From assembly GCF_000422465.1 (NCBI RefSeq), contig NZ_AULV01000017.1, positions 1 to 64,000 of the forward strand: a DNA stretch of 64,000 nt, written 5' to 3'. Positions 8,418 to 16,593 of the stretch are shown here, piece after piece; the first letter of the stretch is position 1, and each line of letters opens with the position of its first letter. A model generated the notes under the pieces. That model made no database searches. It saw only the letters and a program-made list of their open reading frames with translations, and had not been told where the DNA came from. The position numbers were made by a program, and so were the translations under genes. This DNA is from Paenibacillus harenae DSM 16969 (GTDB taxonomy: Bacteria; Bacillota; Bacilli; Paenibacillales; Paenibacillaceae).

Positions 8418-8483
8418 TGTCTGCCCGTTGAGCAAATAAAAAAGGCTGCCGAGTCAACCGTTTTCCATTACCCGTTAGCTCAA
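8418..8483 (+). repeat. Intergenic repeat, compact copy
   Basis: L box CTGCCCGTTGAGC, half-hairpin AAAGGCTGCCGA, and the R box end ATTACCCGTTAGCTCAA. Confidence 0.7.
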
Positions 8484-8595
8484 AGCTTTCATTCTAACCT
8501 AAATAGATAACTCCCATTTTTCTTCTATAAGTTCTTTGTTGCTATAGTTTAAAAAAGTACGACAAGTAGCCATTGTATAAGCCTTTTCATACCCT

Positions 8596-9258
8596 CTATG
8601 TCATTGGTATAACTTCAAACCTTTTTACCCGGACTGGATCAATAAAGTCAATATCACTTTTCCCACGTTTTTCAAATTCCTTAAGTAAGGTTACAAATAT
8701 TCTCGCTATTAATTTACTATCATCTAATGCATCGTGTCTTCGGAGGTCATCGTTTTTAATCCCATAATATTTCACTAAAAAATCTGTCCATATGATGTCT
8801 TTAATTTCTGGATAGAGGTATGAGAATAATGCTTTCGTATCTAGGCACGTGTTTGTCAACATATCTAGGTTATTTCTCTGGCATTCACGATTCAACAATG
8901 GCAAATCGAATTCATAACCTGCATGTGTTACCAAAATCGTATCTTTAGTAAACCTTTGAAATTCCTTGTAAGTCTGAGTTAAGGTAGGGGCATTTTCTAA
9001 ATACTTGTTGTAGACACCGGTAAACCGTTCAACAGCCTCAGGAATTTTTTTGGGGCTCTTTATGTATGTATTGAAAGTTTTTTCCTCGAGAATCTTGTTA
9101 CCTTCAATTAGAACAGCTCCAATCTGGGTAATGTATTCAGACTCGTGATCTATACCTGTCGCTTCAAAATCAAATACACAATATCTTTGATTTTGAATAT
9201 CTTTAAGAGTTACCCCGGAAACTAAATACTCAGTATCGGAAATAAAATCAATATTCAA
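8596..9258 (-). CDS. DEDDh 3'-5' exonuclease (DnaQ-like)
   Basis: A stand-alone exonuclease of about 220 residues. The three Exo motifs are clear: Exo I CVFDFEATGID, Exo II VTHAGYEFDLPLLN and Exo III RRHDALDDSKLIARI with the catalytic His. This DEDDh layout is found in the DNA polymerase III epsilon fold and in RNA-processing relatives such as KapD or RNase T; nothing here decides between DNA and RNA substrates. I start at the TTG at 9258 because AAAGGAG lies eight bases before it; another TTG at 9267 sits directly on the ribosome site. Confidence 0.85.
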   Translation of the reverse strand: MNIDFISDTEYLVSGVTLKDIQNQRYCVFDFEATGIDHESEYITQIGAVLIEGNKILEEKTFNTYIKSPKKIPEAVERFTGVYNKYLENAPTLTQTYKEFQRFTKDTILVTHAGYEFDLPLLNRECQRNNLDMLTNTCLDTKALFSYLYPEIKDIIWTDFLVKYYGIKNDDLRRHDALDDSKLIARIFVTLLKEFEKRGKSDIDFIDPVRVKRFEVIPMT

Positions 9259-9336
9259 ATAAGCCAACTCCTTTTGTTATTGATTATATTATACGACAAG
9301 GATATGGGTAGTTCTAATAATTATGGGCCCTTTCGC

Positions 9337-9427
9337 ACTATCCTGCCAGTTAGCTTAACAAAGAAAGGGAGCAGCTGTCGTAGCAACTGCTCCTTGTTTG
9401 TTCAACTATCGTACCCGTTAGCTTAAC
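9337..9427 (+). repeat. Intergenic repeat, complete copy
   Basis: L box CTATCCTGCCAGTTAGCTTA, hairpin arms GGAGCAG and CTGCTCC, and R box CTATCGTACCCGTTAGCTTA. One of the best preserved copies. Confidence 0.87.
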
Positions 9428-9447
9428 GGAATCCGTCAAGTGTTTTG

Positions 9448-9957
9448 CTAATCGTAATTCCAAACCAGCTGCCCTTTCCTTATTTTTGCAGCATAGATGA
9501 TTTGTCCTGTATGATAATGGACCTCTCTAAACATTGCCATCATAAGATTCAAAGCAGTCGTCTCGTTATTTACCTGGCTATATGTAAGAGGGGGCAGATT
9601 AAGGAAGGGTTGTGACATTAATAACTCAGGAGTGGATTTGAGATGTTCAAGATATTGTATAAGAATATCAAAAGAATCTCTGGTCATTGTTATCGCTTGT
9701 TCTTTAGACATTTGTAGCCCTTTTTCAAATTCCTTATCTCTATCTCTTGTGTCTGGAATTTCTAGAAGAATTGTTTCAATTCGTGAGTGTACTGCACCTC
9801 TAATATGAGCAACTAAGTTAGCAATGCTGTTACTTTCCGATGTCAGGGACGAAGTAATATCTTCCTCAGACAATTGTTCAATCGCTTGGAGAGTCCATTT
9901 CTTCTCTGACCTGAACTTAACCAACATGCTTTCAATTAGCTCTAAGGCGATTTCCAT
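9448..9957 (-). CDS. DinB-like family protein (DUF1572 type)
   Basis: A 169-residue four-helix-bundle protein of the DinB/YfiT superfamily, which often binds a metal through three His residues. Here His50 in ANLVAHIRGAVHSR and the pair in REVHYHTGQIIY near residue 148 are candidates. Relatives include bacillithiol transferases and damage-inducible proteins; the reaction here is unknown. AGGAGG lies eight bases upstream of the ATG. Single gene, minus strand. Confidence 0.78.
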   Translation of the reverse strand: MEIALELIESMLVKFRSEKKWTLQAIEQLSEEDITSSLTSESNSIANLVAHIRGAVHSRIETILLEIPDTRDRDKEFEKGLQMSKEQAITMTRDSFDILIQYLEHLKSTPELLMSQPFLNLPPLTYSQVNNETTALNLMMAMFREVHYHTGQIIYAAKIRKGQLVWNYD

Positions 9958-10050
9958 TTAACGTCCTCCTAGTAAAAGTTTCCATACTCTTAAAATTACC
10001 AAACAAATGTTCCCCAACACAATGGGTCAACTACAATTACTTTTACCACG

Positions 10051-10130
10051 CTAAACTGCCCGTTAGTTGAGCGAAGGGCTGCTACGCGACAACCCTTCGG
10101 CATTGAACTATCGTTCCCCGTTAGCCTAAT
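10051..10130 (+). repeat. Intergenic repeat, complete copy
   Basis: L box AACTGCCCGTTAGTTGAGC, hairpin arms CGAAGGG and CCCTTCG, and R box TTGAACTATCGTTCCCCGTT. Confidence 0.85.
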
Positions 10131-10165
10131 GACTGCAAGGACCATTAGCATCGCTAATCGTTAAT

Positions 10166-10384
10166 TCAATCATCATCCTCGTCAGGCCAAGGTTCTATTG
10201 TTTTTATCGCGCTTAATGGAATCAGTAGACGCGTATCGTCACGAGCCTCGGTCGGCATGATAACAATAACATTGTTAAAATAATAATAGCTAAGATATAT
10301 CCCTGTTACAGTTAAGTTATCTAGATAGGTTATTTTAATACCTCGATTCAAGTAACCCTTCATGAATACTTCCTGTTTTTCCAT
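10166..10384 (-). CDS. Small hypothetical protein
   Basis: A 72-residue protein starting MEKQEVFMKGYLNRGIK. The ATG at 10384 has GAGGGGGTG nine bases upstream. The open frame reaches 10468, but that extension lies in the neighbouring repeat and is rejected. The pattern of short beta strands (ITYLDNLTVTGIYLSYYYFN, VIVIMP, LLIPLSAIKTIEPW) suggests a small Sm-like or Hfq-like barrel. This is a fold impression only. The C terminus is acidic (DEDDD). Confidence 0.65.
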   Translation of the reverse strand: MEKQEVFMKGYLNRGIKITYLDNLTVTGIYLSYYYFNNVIVIMPTEARDDTRLLIPLSAIKTIEPWPDEDDD

Positions 10385-10429
10385 GAAAAACACCCCCTCA
10401 TATTCAACTTTTAGTTTAACATAAATTGG

Positions 10430-10520
10430 AACTATCCTGCCCGTTATCGTAATGAAGCTGCCGTTCATGCCGGCAGCTTCATCATAATTGTTTATTGAGC
10501 TATCGTACCCGTTAGTTCAA
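10430..10520 (+). repeat. Intergenic repeat, complete copy
   Basis: L box CTATCCTGCCCGTTATCGTA, perfect 10-bp arms GAAGCTGCCG and CGGCAGCTTC, and R box CTATCGTACCCGTTAG. Confidence 0.88.
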
Positions 10521-10532
10521 TCATTTGGAGTC

Positions 10533-10724
10533 TCATGGCATAGGAGTTAGTAAGTTCTTCAACGTGCTCATCATCCAATGATACATAATAACAAATACAA
10601 TCGTACCTGAAAGGATCCCATTATATAGTTTGCGGAGTTTCATTATTTTTTCAATCAATTTATAAAAGATCATAAAGAACATCACTGTGACCATGATAAA
10701 ACCAATTAGAAATATTATGAGCAT
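10533..10724 (-). CDS. Small hypothetical membrane protein
   Basis: A 63-residue protein with two hydrophobic segments (residues 1-21 and about 38-52) joined by a basic loop EKIMKLRKLYNG. A weak AGGAC precedes the ATG by about 11 bases. It has no recognised family. The stop is 13 bases after the R box of the preceding repeat. Confidence 0.45.
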   Translation of the reverse strand: MLIIFLIGFIMVTVMFFMIFYKLIEKIMKLRKLYNGILSGTIVFVIMYHWMMSTLKNLLTPMP

Positions 10725-10789
10725 ATTAGAGCACGTCCTAATCTCATTTAATTGATTAATTCAATACGTATTTATCTATACAAAGTTAC

Positions 10790-10874
10790 GCTATACTGCC
10801 AGTTAGCTCCATAGACGAGGTGCCGTTCTTTGCTGGCAGCCTCGTCTATGGAGCTAACGTACCCATTAGTTCAA
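10790..10874 (+). repeat. Intergenic repeat with 16-bp perfect stem
   Basis: L box ACTGCCAGTTAGC, arms AGCTCCATAGACGAGG and CCTCGTCTATGGAGCT, then a reduced R box AACGTACCCATTAGTTC. The arm sequence is unlike other copies yet is perfectly complementary. The TCA at 10871-10873 is the stop of the lipoprotein gene. Confidence 0.87.
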
Positions 10875-11443
10875 ATTTCCGTTTGATATATCTCATACTG
10901 TATCGGTTTATTTTTCAAAGCTACTTTAAACGATTCATGATTTTCTACTTCAGTAAAATAATCCTCTAAATCACCGCCTTCATCAAAAAAGTACCATAAT
11001 GCATCATGTTCAAGTTTACTTATCTCATCTGTTGGTTCAAAAACGAAATGGCTTATAAGTTGTTCCATATGCGAGTACTCACCATTGTCTTCATAAACGG
11101 AGAATTGACGAACAAAATTTACATAAAACCGTTCTTTACCAAGAGAAAAACCTGTTAGGTCTGAAAATCCACATTCATAGAGTAAACCCGATTCTACCTC
11201 ACGACCCTCATCGCCAACCTCTTCTTTAGAAAATACTTTAAACACTTCCCAAAACTTTGCTATATCACTAAAATCCTTACCAAGTTCATCTTCAAGGGAT
11301 TTTTTAAAATAACTTTCTACATCTCGTAATTTAACCACTTTTTCAGCTCCCGCATTCAATCTTTTACTTTCGTCTTTTTCGTTTGTGCAACCTACCACAA
11401 CAGTCATAAATACAAGGAGTAAAACAATCATTCGAAAATTCAC
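10871..11443 (-). CDS. Hypothetical lipoprotein
   Basis: A 190-residue predicted lipoprotein with lipobox VVVGC at Cys19, preceded by a short hydrophobic signal. The mature region is acidic and contains repeated aromatic and Asp/Glu-rich segments (KDFSDIAKFWEVFKVFSKEE, WYFFDEGGDLEDYFTEVEN). No family is recognised. The start is GTG at 11443 with GGGGGATG about eight bases upstream. Its stop is provided by the repeat box. Confidence 0.65.
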   Translation of the reverse strand: MNFRMIVLLLVFMTVVVGCTNEKDESKRLNAGAEKVVKLRDVESYFKKSLEDELGKDFSDIAKFWEVFKVFSKEEVGDEGREVESGLLYECGFSDLTGFSLGKERFYVNFVRQFSVYEDNGEYSHMEQLISHFVFEPTDEISKLEHDALWYFFDEGGDLEDYFTEVENHESFKVALKNKPIQYEIYQTEI

Positions 11444-11668
11444 TTCACATCCCCCTTTTTCTTAGATGCTTCTACGCTGAATTACCCTATGGTGATCGGG
11501 TGGTAGCAAAAAAAATTTAACCGTTTACGTCACGCGAACGTTTCTCACTCTCTTGTAAAATCAAAAGGTTCCATTACTAACTTTTTTATGATTACCAATA
11601 TCCAATTTTACATACAAAAACTGGTTTCTAGCTGCACGGCAGTTGGCGGTCCCGTTGAAATTTATGGA
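11444..11668. other. Intergenic stretch, no feature seen
   Basis: About 225 AT-rich bases between a lipoprotein gene and a repeat copy. I see no ORF with a ribosome site, no clear hairpin with a T-run and no recognised motif. Confidence 0.4.
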
Positions 11669-11760
11669 GCTAATCTGCCCGTTCGCTAAATAAAATGAGC
11701 AGGCTACTGCAGCGCCTGCTCATCGATGTGCTATTTAACTATCGTACCCGTTAGCGTAAC
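11669..11760 (+). repeat. Intergenic repeat, complete copy
   Basis: L box AATCTGCCCGTTCGC, arms TGAGCAGGC and GCCTGCTCA, and R box TTAACTATCGTACCCGTTAG. Confidence 0.88.
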
Positions 11761-11767
11761 AAAAGGA

Positions 11768-12019
11768 CTAGCGTTTTTTTCTATATGGAAGTAGACTGCG
11801 TTCTACCCATTCATAAAATTTATTTTCTGCTTCTTCGTAGTCACGAACCTTAAAAATCACAACACCAAACAATTCATGTCTTGGCTGAGACTTAACAAAT
11901 AATCCACTATCGTTACTATCATCGTAGTAAACAACCCAACTGTCCTCTTCAAAAAAACCAACAGCTTCTATGTCATTACCATCCTTGTAATAACCCAAGT
12001 GCCAATGGCTTATTTCCAA
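11768..12019 (-). CDS. Small hypothetical protein
   Basis: An 83-residue soluble protein, MEISHWHLGYYKDGNDIEAV onward. The start is TTG at 12019, with AAGGA and GGAG sequences just upstream. The composition is acidic in the middle (YYDDSNDSG) and basic at the end (PYRKKR). I recognise no family. The stop lies eight bases after the repeat R box. Confidence 0.6.
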   Translation of the reverse strand: MEISHWHLGYYKDGNDIEAVGFFEEDSWVVYYDDSNDSGLFVKSQPRHELFGVVIFKVRDYEEAENKFYEWVERSLLPYRKKR

Positions 12020-12048
12020 TTAATCCTTATCTCCTTTACTTCTATAAT

Positions 12049-12079
12049 TTATTGAACTCTCGTCATCTGTTAGCGTAAT
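12049..12079 (+). repeat. Isolated R box
   Basis: TTGAACTCTCGTCATCTGTT followed by AGCGTAA matches the R box. No hairpin or L box is left. Confidence 0.55.
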
Positions 12080-12169
12080 AATAATTTCATAGGTTAATTG
12101 AACAGTCCTCACATAATCTAGACAGCAAAAAAGGAGCTTCTTAGTTGTATGTCCATAATATCGTAAGCC

Positions 12170-12361
12170 TTACCTCCTCTTTCGAAAGAAATAATAGGAT
12201 ACTGTTAGGTAAATGATCAAGAGACAGGTTGTTCGAAAATATGGCGTTTCATACCATTTCGGAGGTCCTATATACACAATGTGATTAAAAAATAAGTTAA
12301 TGCATGCCAAAGTTAAACAGGTGAATATGGCGTACAAAATAAAGTAAAACAATACTCTCAT
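12170..12361 (-). CDS. Small hypothetical membrane protein
   Basis: A 63-residue protein, MRVLFYFILYAIFTCLTLAC onward, with two membrane segments (residues 2-25 and about 43-60) and a basic end FRKRR. The ATG at 12361 has GAAGGTGAT seven bases upstream. The open frame continues to 12442, but that part has no ribosome site and is rejected. Confidence 0.55.
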   Translation of the reverse strand: MRVLFYFILYAIFTCLTLACINLFFNHIVYIGPPKWYETPYFRTTCLLIIYLTVSYYFFRKRR

Positions 12362-12523
12362 ATTATCACCTTCTGTTTGTAGATTCAGATTACATGAAAT
12401 AGTAGTGCATATCCCTAATTCATGAATAGACCCCACGCCCATTGCCCCCCAATAATTAGCATTTGCTATTATAGACGTTACGCTAAAATTCTAATGTTGC
12501 AAGAATGGGGAGAATTTATTGTG

Positions 12524-12581
12524 TTAATCTGCCAGTTAGCGTAACGAAGGGCTACACGCGGGTATCCCTTTCGATGTTCAA
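12524..12581 (+). repeat. Intergenic repeat, L box and hairpin
   Basis: L box TTAATCTGCCAGTTAGCGTA and arms CGAAGGG and CCCTTTCG. The R box has decayed to TGTTCAAAAAGC. Confidence 0.72.
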
Positions 12582-12587
12582 AAAGCA

Positions 12588-13241
12588 CTACTCCATCGCA
12601 TAATCCACAACCACTAACTCGATATTTTCTGGTACTATTTTTTGAAGAGACTCCACTGTTGAAAATTGCTCATCACTTGAGAATGCGGTAATATAATTAC
12701 CGTCAGGCCCTACCCAAAACATAGTGGAATTTTCGGTCATAGTTGCCACCGGAGTAATCGCCACCCATTTTGGTTTGACGAGAATGGTTCGATTTTTTTT
12801 AGTCCGTTTAATAGGGGAAGGTGCCTCATATTCCCTTTCCTCAAGCCTAAAACTGTCCTGTTTTAGAGACCATAAGGTCAAGTTATTCATGCTTCCGTTC
12901 CCATATAGATAAGGAAAATATTGATTGAATTGATGAGGAGTGCGGATAACGACCTTCATAAATAACGTATTTTTTCTGCTTCCCTTCATGTAGGTGAACG
13001 TCATATTTTGCATTTGAAACAGCTCTTCGTATTCTTCTTGTTGGGAATCATAGATTTCAGCAAGGGAATAAATCGGATAATAATCCGGGTTATTCATCCA
13101 GATGCAAAAAAGTTCTTCAAGGATGTCACAAAAATTTACGATGTATTTGAAATCACCGTCAATGTCAAACGGATAAGTGGATTCCAAACCTGGTACAGAT
13201 ATTACTTTTTCGGGCGGGAAGTAGTTTATTTCTACCTTCAT
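12588..13241 (-). CDS. Hypothetical protein
   Basis: A 217-residue soluble protein with no signal peptide. The N terminus MKVEINYFPPEKVISVPG looks like a beta strand and turn, and a basic linker SPIKRTKKNRTILVKPKW (about residues 142-160) divides two parts. The last 60 residues include TMFWVGPDGNYITAFSSDEQ and end VVVDYAME. Alternating strands and an SseB-like ending are suggestive, but I do not assign a family. GAGGCGAT precedes the ATG. Confidence 0.6.
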   Translation of the reverse strand: MKVEINYFPPEKVISVPGLESTYPFDIDGDFKYIVNFCDILEELFCIWMNNPDYYPIYSLAEIYDSQQEEYEELFQMQNMTFTYMKGSRKNTLFMKVVIRTPHQFNQYFPYLYGNGSMNNLTLWSLKQDSFRLEEREYEAPSPIKRTKKNRTILVKPKWVAITPVATMTENSTMFWVGPDGNYITAFSSDEQFSTVESLQKIVPENIELVVVDYAME

Positions 13242-13334
13242 TTTAATCGCCTCTTTTAAAAAAATCAGAATAGTTATATTTACATATTAACACATTGACC
13301 CATCATTTTCGTTTCCCTGATACTATTAACTTCT

Positions 13335-13446
13335 TCAACTAGCCTGCAAGTTACTTAAATGAGCATTAAAAAGGAGCTGACCTCGCGGCAGCTCCCCCAC
13401 TATCGTACCCGTTAGCGTAACGAAGGCTTCCCGCAAGGAAGCCTAT
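13335..13446 (+). repeat. Intergenic repeat plus second hairpin
   Basis: L box CTAGCCTGCAAGTTACTTAA, arms GGAGCTG and CAGCTCC, and R box CTATCGTACCCGTTAGCGTA. A separate hairpin follows (AGGCTTCC / GGAAGCCT, 13425-13444). Confidence 0.83.
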
Positions 13447-13463
13447 TTATACTAAAGATCAAC

Positions 13464-14165
13464 CTACAGATATTCCTTGATTTCTAATATGTCTTTAATT
13501 ACACCAATTAACTTGGAGTTCCCTTGATTCTCTTCATTTTTCTTATTTAGCCAAATCGAACGGATCCCCACATTACCAGGTCCTTCAATATCATTCTTCC
13601 ATGAGTCACCAATATACACTACATCATCCGGTGAGGATTGAAAATACTCCAGTGCTTTATAATAAATTTCTGGGCTAGGTTTTTCAAAACCTATTTCATC
13701 AGAAATGATTATAGAACCAGTCGGAAAGAAACTTCTTATTCCCATAGCTTCCAACTTGTCGTATTGCCAATTCGCAATCCCATTTGTAACAATTCCTAGC
13801 AAATAGTTCTGCTGTAGATCGAGCAGTAATTCCACTAAATTAGGATTAGCTTTCATGAATGTCTTACTTACTTCCTTATGTAAGTTGTTAAAATCATTTG
13901 CAATGGCTTCATTAATTTCTTTGTTAAACTCGGCTAATGCATGTATCAATCTGTAATTTCGAAACTGTTGTAGGGTAATTACTTGTTTATGATACATCTC
14001 TTCGAAAACCCCATTCTGCCTCCAGTACACATCAAACAAGAGATCTACATCATATTCTTTAGTGGAATGATGTTGACGAAAAGTTTCCAGAAGGCTTACT
14101 TTCCAATAGTCTTCAAAATGAATTAGGGTATCATCTAAGTCAAATAGTATGACTTTATAAGACAT
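13464..14165 (-). CDS. HAD-superfamily hydrolase (YjjG/YfnB-like)
   Basis: A 233-residue cytosolic phosphatase of HAD subfamily IA. Motif I is ILFDLDDTLIHF with the nucleophile Asp and acid Asp; motif II is IVTNGI; motif III is FEKPSPEIYYKAL; motif IV is VVYIGDSWKNDIEG. The helical cap (about residues 17-95) and overall length match the YjjG-type nucleotidases, which hydrolyse (non-canonical) pyrimidine nucleoside monophosphates; the exact substrate is not decided here. Single gene. Confidence 0.85.
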   Translation of the reverse strand: MSYKVILFDLDDTLIHFEDYWKVSLLETFRQHHSTKEYDVDLLFDVYWRQNGVFEEMYHKQVITLQQFRNYRLIHALAEFNKEINEAIANDFNNLHKEVSKTFMKANPNLVELLLDLQQNYLLGIVTNGIANWQYDKLEAMGIRSFFPTGSIIISDEIGFEKPSPEIYYKALEYFQSSPDDVVYIGDSWKNDIEGPGNVGIRSIWLNKKNEENQGNSKLIGVIKDILEIKEYL

Positions 14166-14204
14166 ATTCTTCTCCTTTCTCTTTCTTACAGATATTCAAA
14201 CGAT

Positions 14205-14271
14205 CAGGAGCAGGTCGCCGCGGCGCCTGCTCAGTCATAATTATTGCGCTATCGTACCCGTTAGCTTAACA
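14205..14271 (+). repeat. Intergenic repeat, hairpin plus R box
   Basis: Arms GAGCAGGTCGCCG and CGGCGCCTGCTC form a long stem, followed by R box CTATCGTACCCGTTAGCTTA. The copy sits just upstream of the HAD gene start rather than after a gene. Confidence 0.83.
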
Positions 14272-14359
14272 ACAACTACTCCTTATGCTGGAGTGGTTTC
14301 TTTAATAAACTTCTCTTTTAATAATGAATAAAAGCGATTCAAATTTTTCGAAAAACAGG

Positions 14360-14463
14360 TAATTGATAAGTTAGAAACCTATATCGAAGGACAAGTAAGT
14401 GTAGTTGATTTTTGTGGAACAATTCTCGTAACGCAATCAGGTGTCAGTCTATTTGTAGGCTTC
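14360..14463 (+). pseudogene. Remnant of a serine hydrolase (beta-lactamase family) gene
   Basis: In one plus-strand frame this reads KQVIDKLETYIEGQVSVVDF followed by CGTILVTQSGVSLFVGF and a stop. The pattern, a helix followed by F-S/C-G-x-I-L-V-x-x-x-G, is typical of the N terminus of class C beta-lactamase-like serine hydrolases. No start codon or downstream catalytic region is present, so it is a short remnant at best. Confidence 0.4.
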
Positions 14464-14608
14464 TGATTCTCTAATTTTAAAATCGCGAAGGTTTAACAAA
14501 TCCAGTCTAGGTCAGCTAAAACAAATAAATTATTTGCATAAAGGATTGGAATATCGGAATAATAGTAGCGTGTTTTTAAAAACTAGTAGGTATACAAAGG
14601 AGTCAAAA

Positions 14609-14788
14609 ATGGAAAAAAGCGGGCACAAAACGGTTATCCATACGGAGGATCGAAACGAAATGAATGGTGATGAAGCAGCCATAATTCTGGATGGACAGGC
14701 AACTAAAAAGGTTCCAAGTGAGCCAAGTCTAATGGAACGAACAGAAGAGGTTATGGAGAACATAGGAACTACGATAAACAGTATTTGA
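14609..14788 (+). CDS. Small hypothetical protein
   Basis: A 59-residue hydrophilic protein, MEKSGHKTVIHTEDRNEMNG onward, ending ENIGTTINSI. AAAGGAG lies seven bases before the ATG at 14609. A longer frame opens at 14534 but has no ribosome site. No family is recognised; the acidic, probably disordered composition recalls small Bacillales spore or stress proteins. A hairpin terminator follows directly. Confidence 0.55.
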   Translation: MEKSGHKTVIHTEDRNEMNGDEAAIILDGQATKKVPSEPSLMERTEEVMENIGTTINSI

Positions 14789-14835
14789 GTTAAGGCAAGT
14801 CTTTAACGTAAGTTGAATCAATTGGAATAACTTTT

Positions 14836-14892
14836 AAGGAGCTGCTGATGCAGCTCCATTTTTTATTGAACAATCGTTCCACGTGAGCTCAA
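14836..14892 (+). repeat. Intergenic repeat acting as terminator
   Basis: Arms GGAGCTGC and GCAGCTCC with a TGAT loop are followed by ATTTTTTATT, then R box TTGAACAATCGTTCCACGTG. It fits an intrinsic terminator for the small plus-strand gene. Its end (TCA at 14889-14891) is the stop of the minus-strand reductase remnant. Confidence 0.8.
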
Positions 14893-15101
14893 TCATCCAA
14901 TTCATCTTTCTGTGTAAGAGCATCCTTTCCCTCTCTTAATTGATCCTCAGTAAAGATTAACTCACCTAATGTCCAAAAATGTTAGCTTCTTTGCTCTGGA
15001 AAAAAACTTGCCGCTGCTTGGAGTAACGTACGATTGTAAGAACCGACTCTTGTACTGCCACAAATTCCGATGATATGGATTGCATGACCCTGTTCCCTCA
15101 T
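14889..15101 (-). pseudogene. Truncated NADPH-dependent FMN reductase
   Basis: The ATG at 15101 has AAAGGAG nine bases upstream. It starts MREQGHAIHIIGICGSTRVG then SYNRTLLQAAASFFPEQRS, the flavodoxin-like FMN phosphate loop G-x-S-x-R-x-x-S-x-x typical of the FMN reductase family. A TAA follows at codon 40 (14982-14984). The same frame continues as HFWTLGELIFTEDQLREGKD and stops inside the repeat box. Only about 70 of the usual 180 residues remain, so an internal deletion is likely. Confidence 0.7.
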
Positions 15102-15121
15102 GGTTTGCAACTCCTTTCAGA

Positions 15122-15871
15122 TTATTTGCCGCCCGTTACACGTATCATTTCACCATTGACAAAGGAATTGGCCGCCGAACCAAGAAATGCAATGAGACCT
15201 GCTACATCTTCCGGCGTTCCCAGTCTCCTTGTTGGCATGGATGAGGCGAACTTCTGCAGCATCTCAGGCGGAAAATCCCTCAAGTTACGTTCAGTCAGCG
15301 TTAGGCCGGGCAAGACAACATTGGAAAATATTCCTTCACTCGCAAGTTCAACGGAGAGTGCTCTGCTGAAACCGTGTAGTCCGGCTTTTGCCGTCATATA
15401 GGAGGATGCGCCAGCCATGCCATCCTCCGCTATCTCCGATGAGACATGAACGATACGTCCCCATTGACCTTTCATGAACGGCAGTACCGTTTTTGTAACC
15501 AGGTATGCCGATTTAAGATTGTGGTCAATCATTTGAAGCCATTCTTCCGGGTCACTTTCCGCAATACGAACGGGATGCCGATCACCGGTAACAGCATTAT
15601 TGACCAGAACTGAAATGGCACCAAATTTCCTGCCTACTCTGGATATCGTCTCTTGGATGGAGGAACTTCGGGTTAAATCCATTTGGACGGCTTCGCCAAT
15701 CCCACCGCGTTCTCCAATTTCCTTAACGACCGTTGACGAAGCTGAGGAATCACTGGCAAATGTGAACACAACTCTGGCCCCTTCTTCTGCATACCTAAGA
15801 ACGGTGGCCTTGCCAATTCCTTTTGAACCGCCTGTAACAAGCACAACTTTACCTGACAATCCAAGATCCAT
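15122..15871 (-). CDS. SDR-family oxidoreductase (FabG-like)
   Basis: A 249-residue short-chain dehydrogenase. The nucleotide motif is VVLVTGGSKGIGKAT, followed by the structural LVNNAVTG, the catalytic Ser in IVHVSSEIAEDG and YMTAK (Tyr-x-x-x-Lys). It closes with VNGEMIRVTGGK, as in FabG-type enzymes. The cofactor preference and substrate are not visible. I start at the ATG at 15871, preceded by GGGGGGAATATGT. It lies just downstream of the TetR gene, and a putative operator sits between them, so it is probably the regulated partner. Confidence 0.85.
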   Translation of the reverse strand: MDLGLSGKVVLVTGGSKGIGKATVLRYAEEGARVVFTFASDSSASSTVVKEIGERGGIGEAVQMDLTRSSSIQETISRVGRKFGAISVLVNNAVTGDRHPVRIAESDPEEWLQMIDHNLKSAYLVTKTVLPFMKGQWGRIVHVSSEIAEDGMAGASSYMTAKAGLHGFSRALSVELASEGIFSNVVLPGLTLTERNLRDFPPEMLQKFASSMPTRRLGTPEDVAGLIAFLGSAANSFVNGEMIRVTGGK

Positions 15872-15891
15872 ACATATTCCCCCCGTCAACA

Positions 15892-15906
15892 GATAGACCA
15901 GTCTAC
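15892..15906 (-). promoter_or_regulatory. Putative TetR operator 1
   Basis: TAGACCAGTCTA is a perfect 12-bp palindrome just upstream of the SDR gene. A related sequence occurs upstream of the TetR gene. It resembles the operator type known for LmrA/YxaF regulators (TAGAC..GTCTA); binding is inferred. Confidence 0.6.
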
Positions 15907-15970
15907 ATAATTATTCGAAAATGAAACCAACAACACACCGACGTTTACCGGCTATTGCTGGCATTAAGAG

Positions 15971-16555
15971 TCAGACTTGTTTCTGTGCCTGTACTATCAA
16001 CAGCTTTAATTCTTCTGCAATGGATAACAACGGTTCAGGGCTGCGATACGTGCGACAAAGTACGACGGCGCCCTCGATTGAGGCAGTAATGAGCATTGCG
16101 ATTCGAGCCGCTCTATCGGTCCTGAATCCATGTTCGATAAGCATGTTGGCATAAGCGTTCTGCCATGCTATATAAATCTCACCGCAGACTTTCCGAAGTC
16201 TATCGCTTGTATGAGCGGTCTCAAGAGCAACGGAAGCGATTGATCCCGCTTTAATAAAGTCGGAATGCACAAACTTGCGGGCAACATACGTTACGATAGC
16301 GTGTACGGCATCAGCTGGATCGGTTACATTCGCAAGCGCCTTTCGAATTTGTTCGGTTACCGCCTGCCCGTGGATTCCGACCGATTCTGCGACCAGCTCC
16401 TCTTTCCCGTTTGGAAAATAGTAGTACAACGAACCTTTGGGTGCTCCTCCTTCCTTTATGATTTGATTAAGACCTGTAGCGTGATAGCCCTGAAGTTCAA
16501 GCAGATGGGAAGTCGCTTGGATCAGTCGCTCGCGGGCCGATAATGTTCGTTCCAT
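15971..16555 (-). CDS. TetR/AcrR regulator (LmrA/YxaF-like)
   Basis: A 194-residue repressor. The helix-turn-helix is YHATGLNQIIKEGGAPKGSL followed by YYYFPNGKEELV (residues 25-56), the variant typical of the LmrA/YxaF branch of TetR regulators. The C-terminal half is helical and probably binds a small ligand. It lies upstream of, and on the same strand as, an SDR oxidoreductase. Paired TAGACCA-type sites before both genes suggest it represses itself and the SDR gene. Confidence 0.85.
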   Translation of the reverse strand: MERTLSARERLIQATSHLLELQGYHATGLNQIIKEGGAPKGSLYYYFPNGKEELVAESVGIHGQAVTEQIRKALANVTDPADAVHAIVTYVARKFVHSDFIKAGSIASVALETAHTSDRLRKVCGEIYIAWQNAYANMLIEHGFRTDRAARIAMLITASIEGAVVLCRTYRSPEPLLSIAEELKLLIVQAQKQV

Positions 16556-16575
16556 TGTCAGTTTCCTTTCCGAAT

Positions 16576-16593
16576 TATAGCGATTGGTCTATA
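16576..16593 (-). promoter_or_regulatory. Putative TetR operator 2
   Basis: On the minus strand ATATAGACCAATCGCTATAA contains the same ATAGACCA-TC block as operator 1. It lies immediately upstream of the TetR start, which would allow autoregulation. Confidence 0.5.

Noticed and set aside
8300..8420. Possible tRNA-like GCAGAGCGG stretch near 8322
   Set aside because: No cloverleaf arms or TTC loop could be found around it.
10385..10468. N-terminal extension of the 72-residue gene to 10468
   Set aside because: The extension is encoded by the intergenic repeat itself, while a strong ribosome site precedes the internal ATG at 10384.
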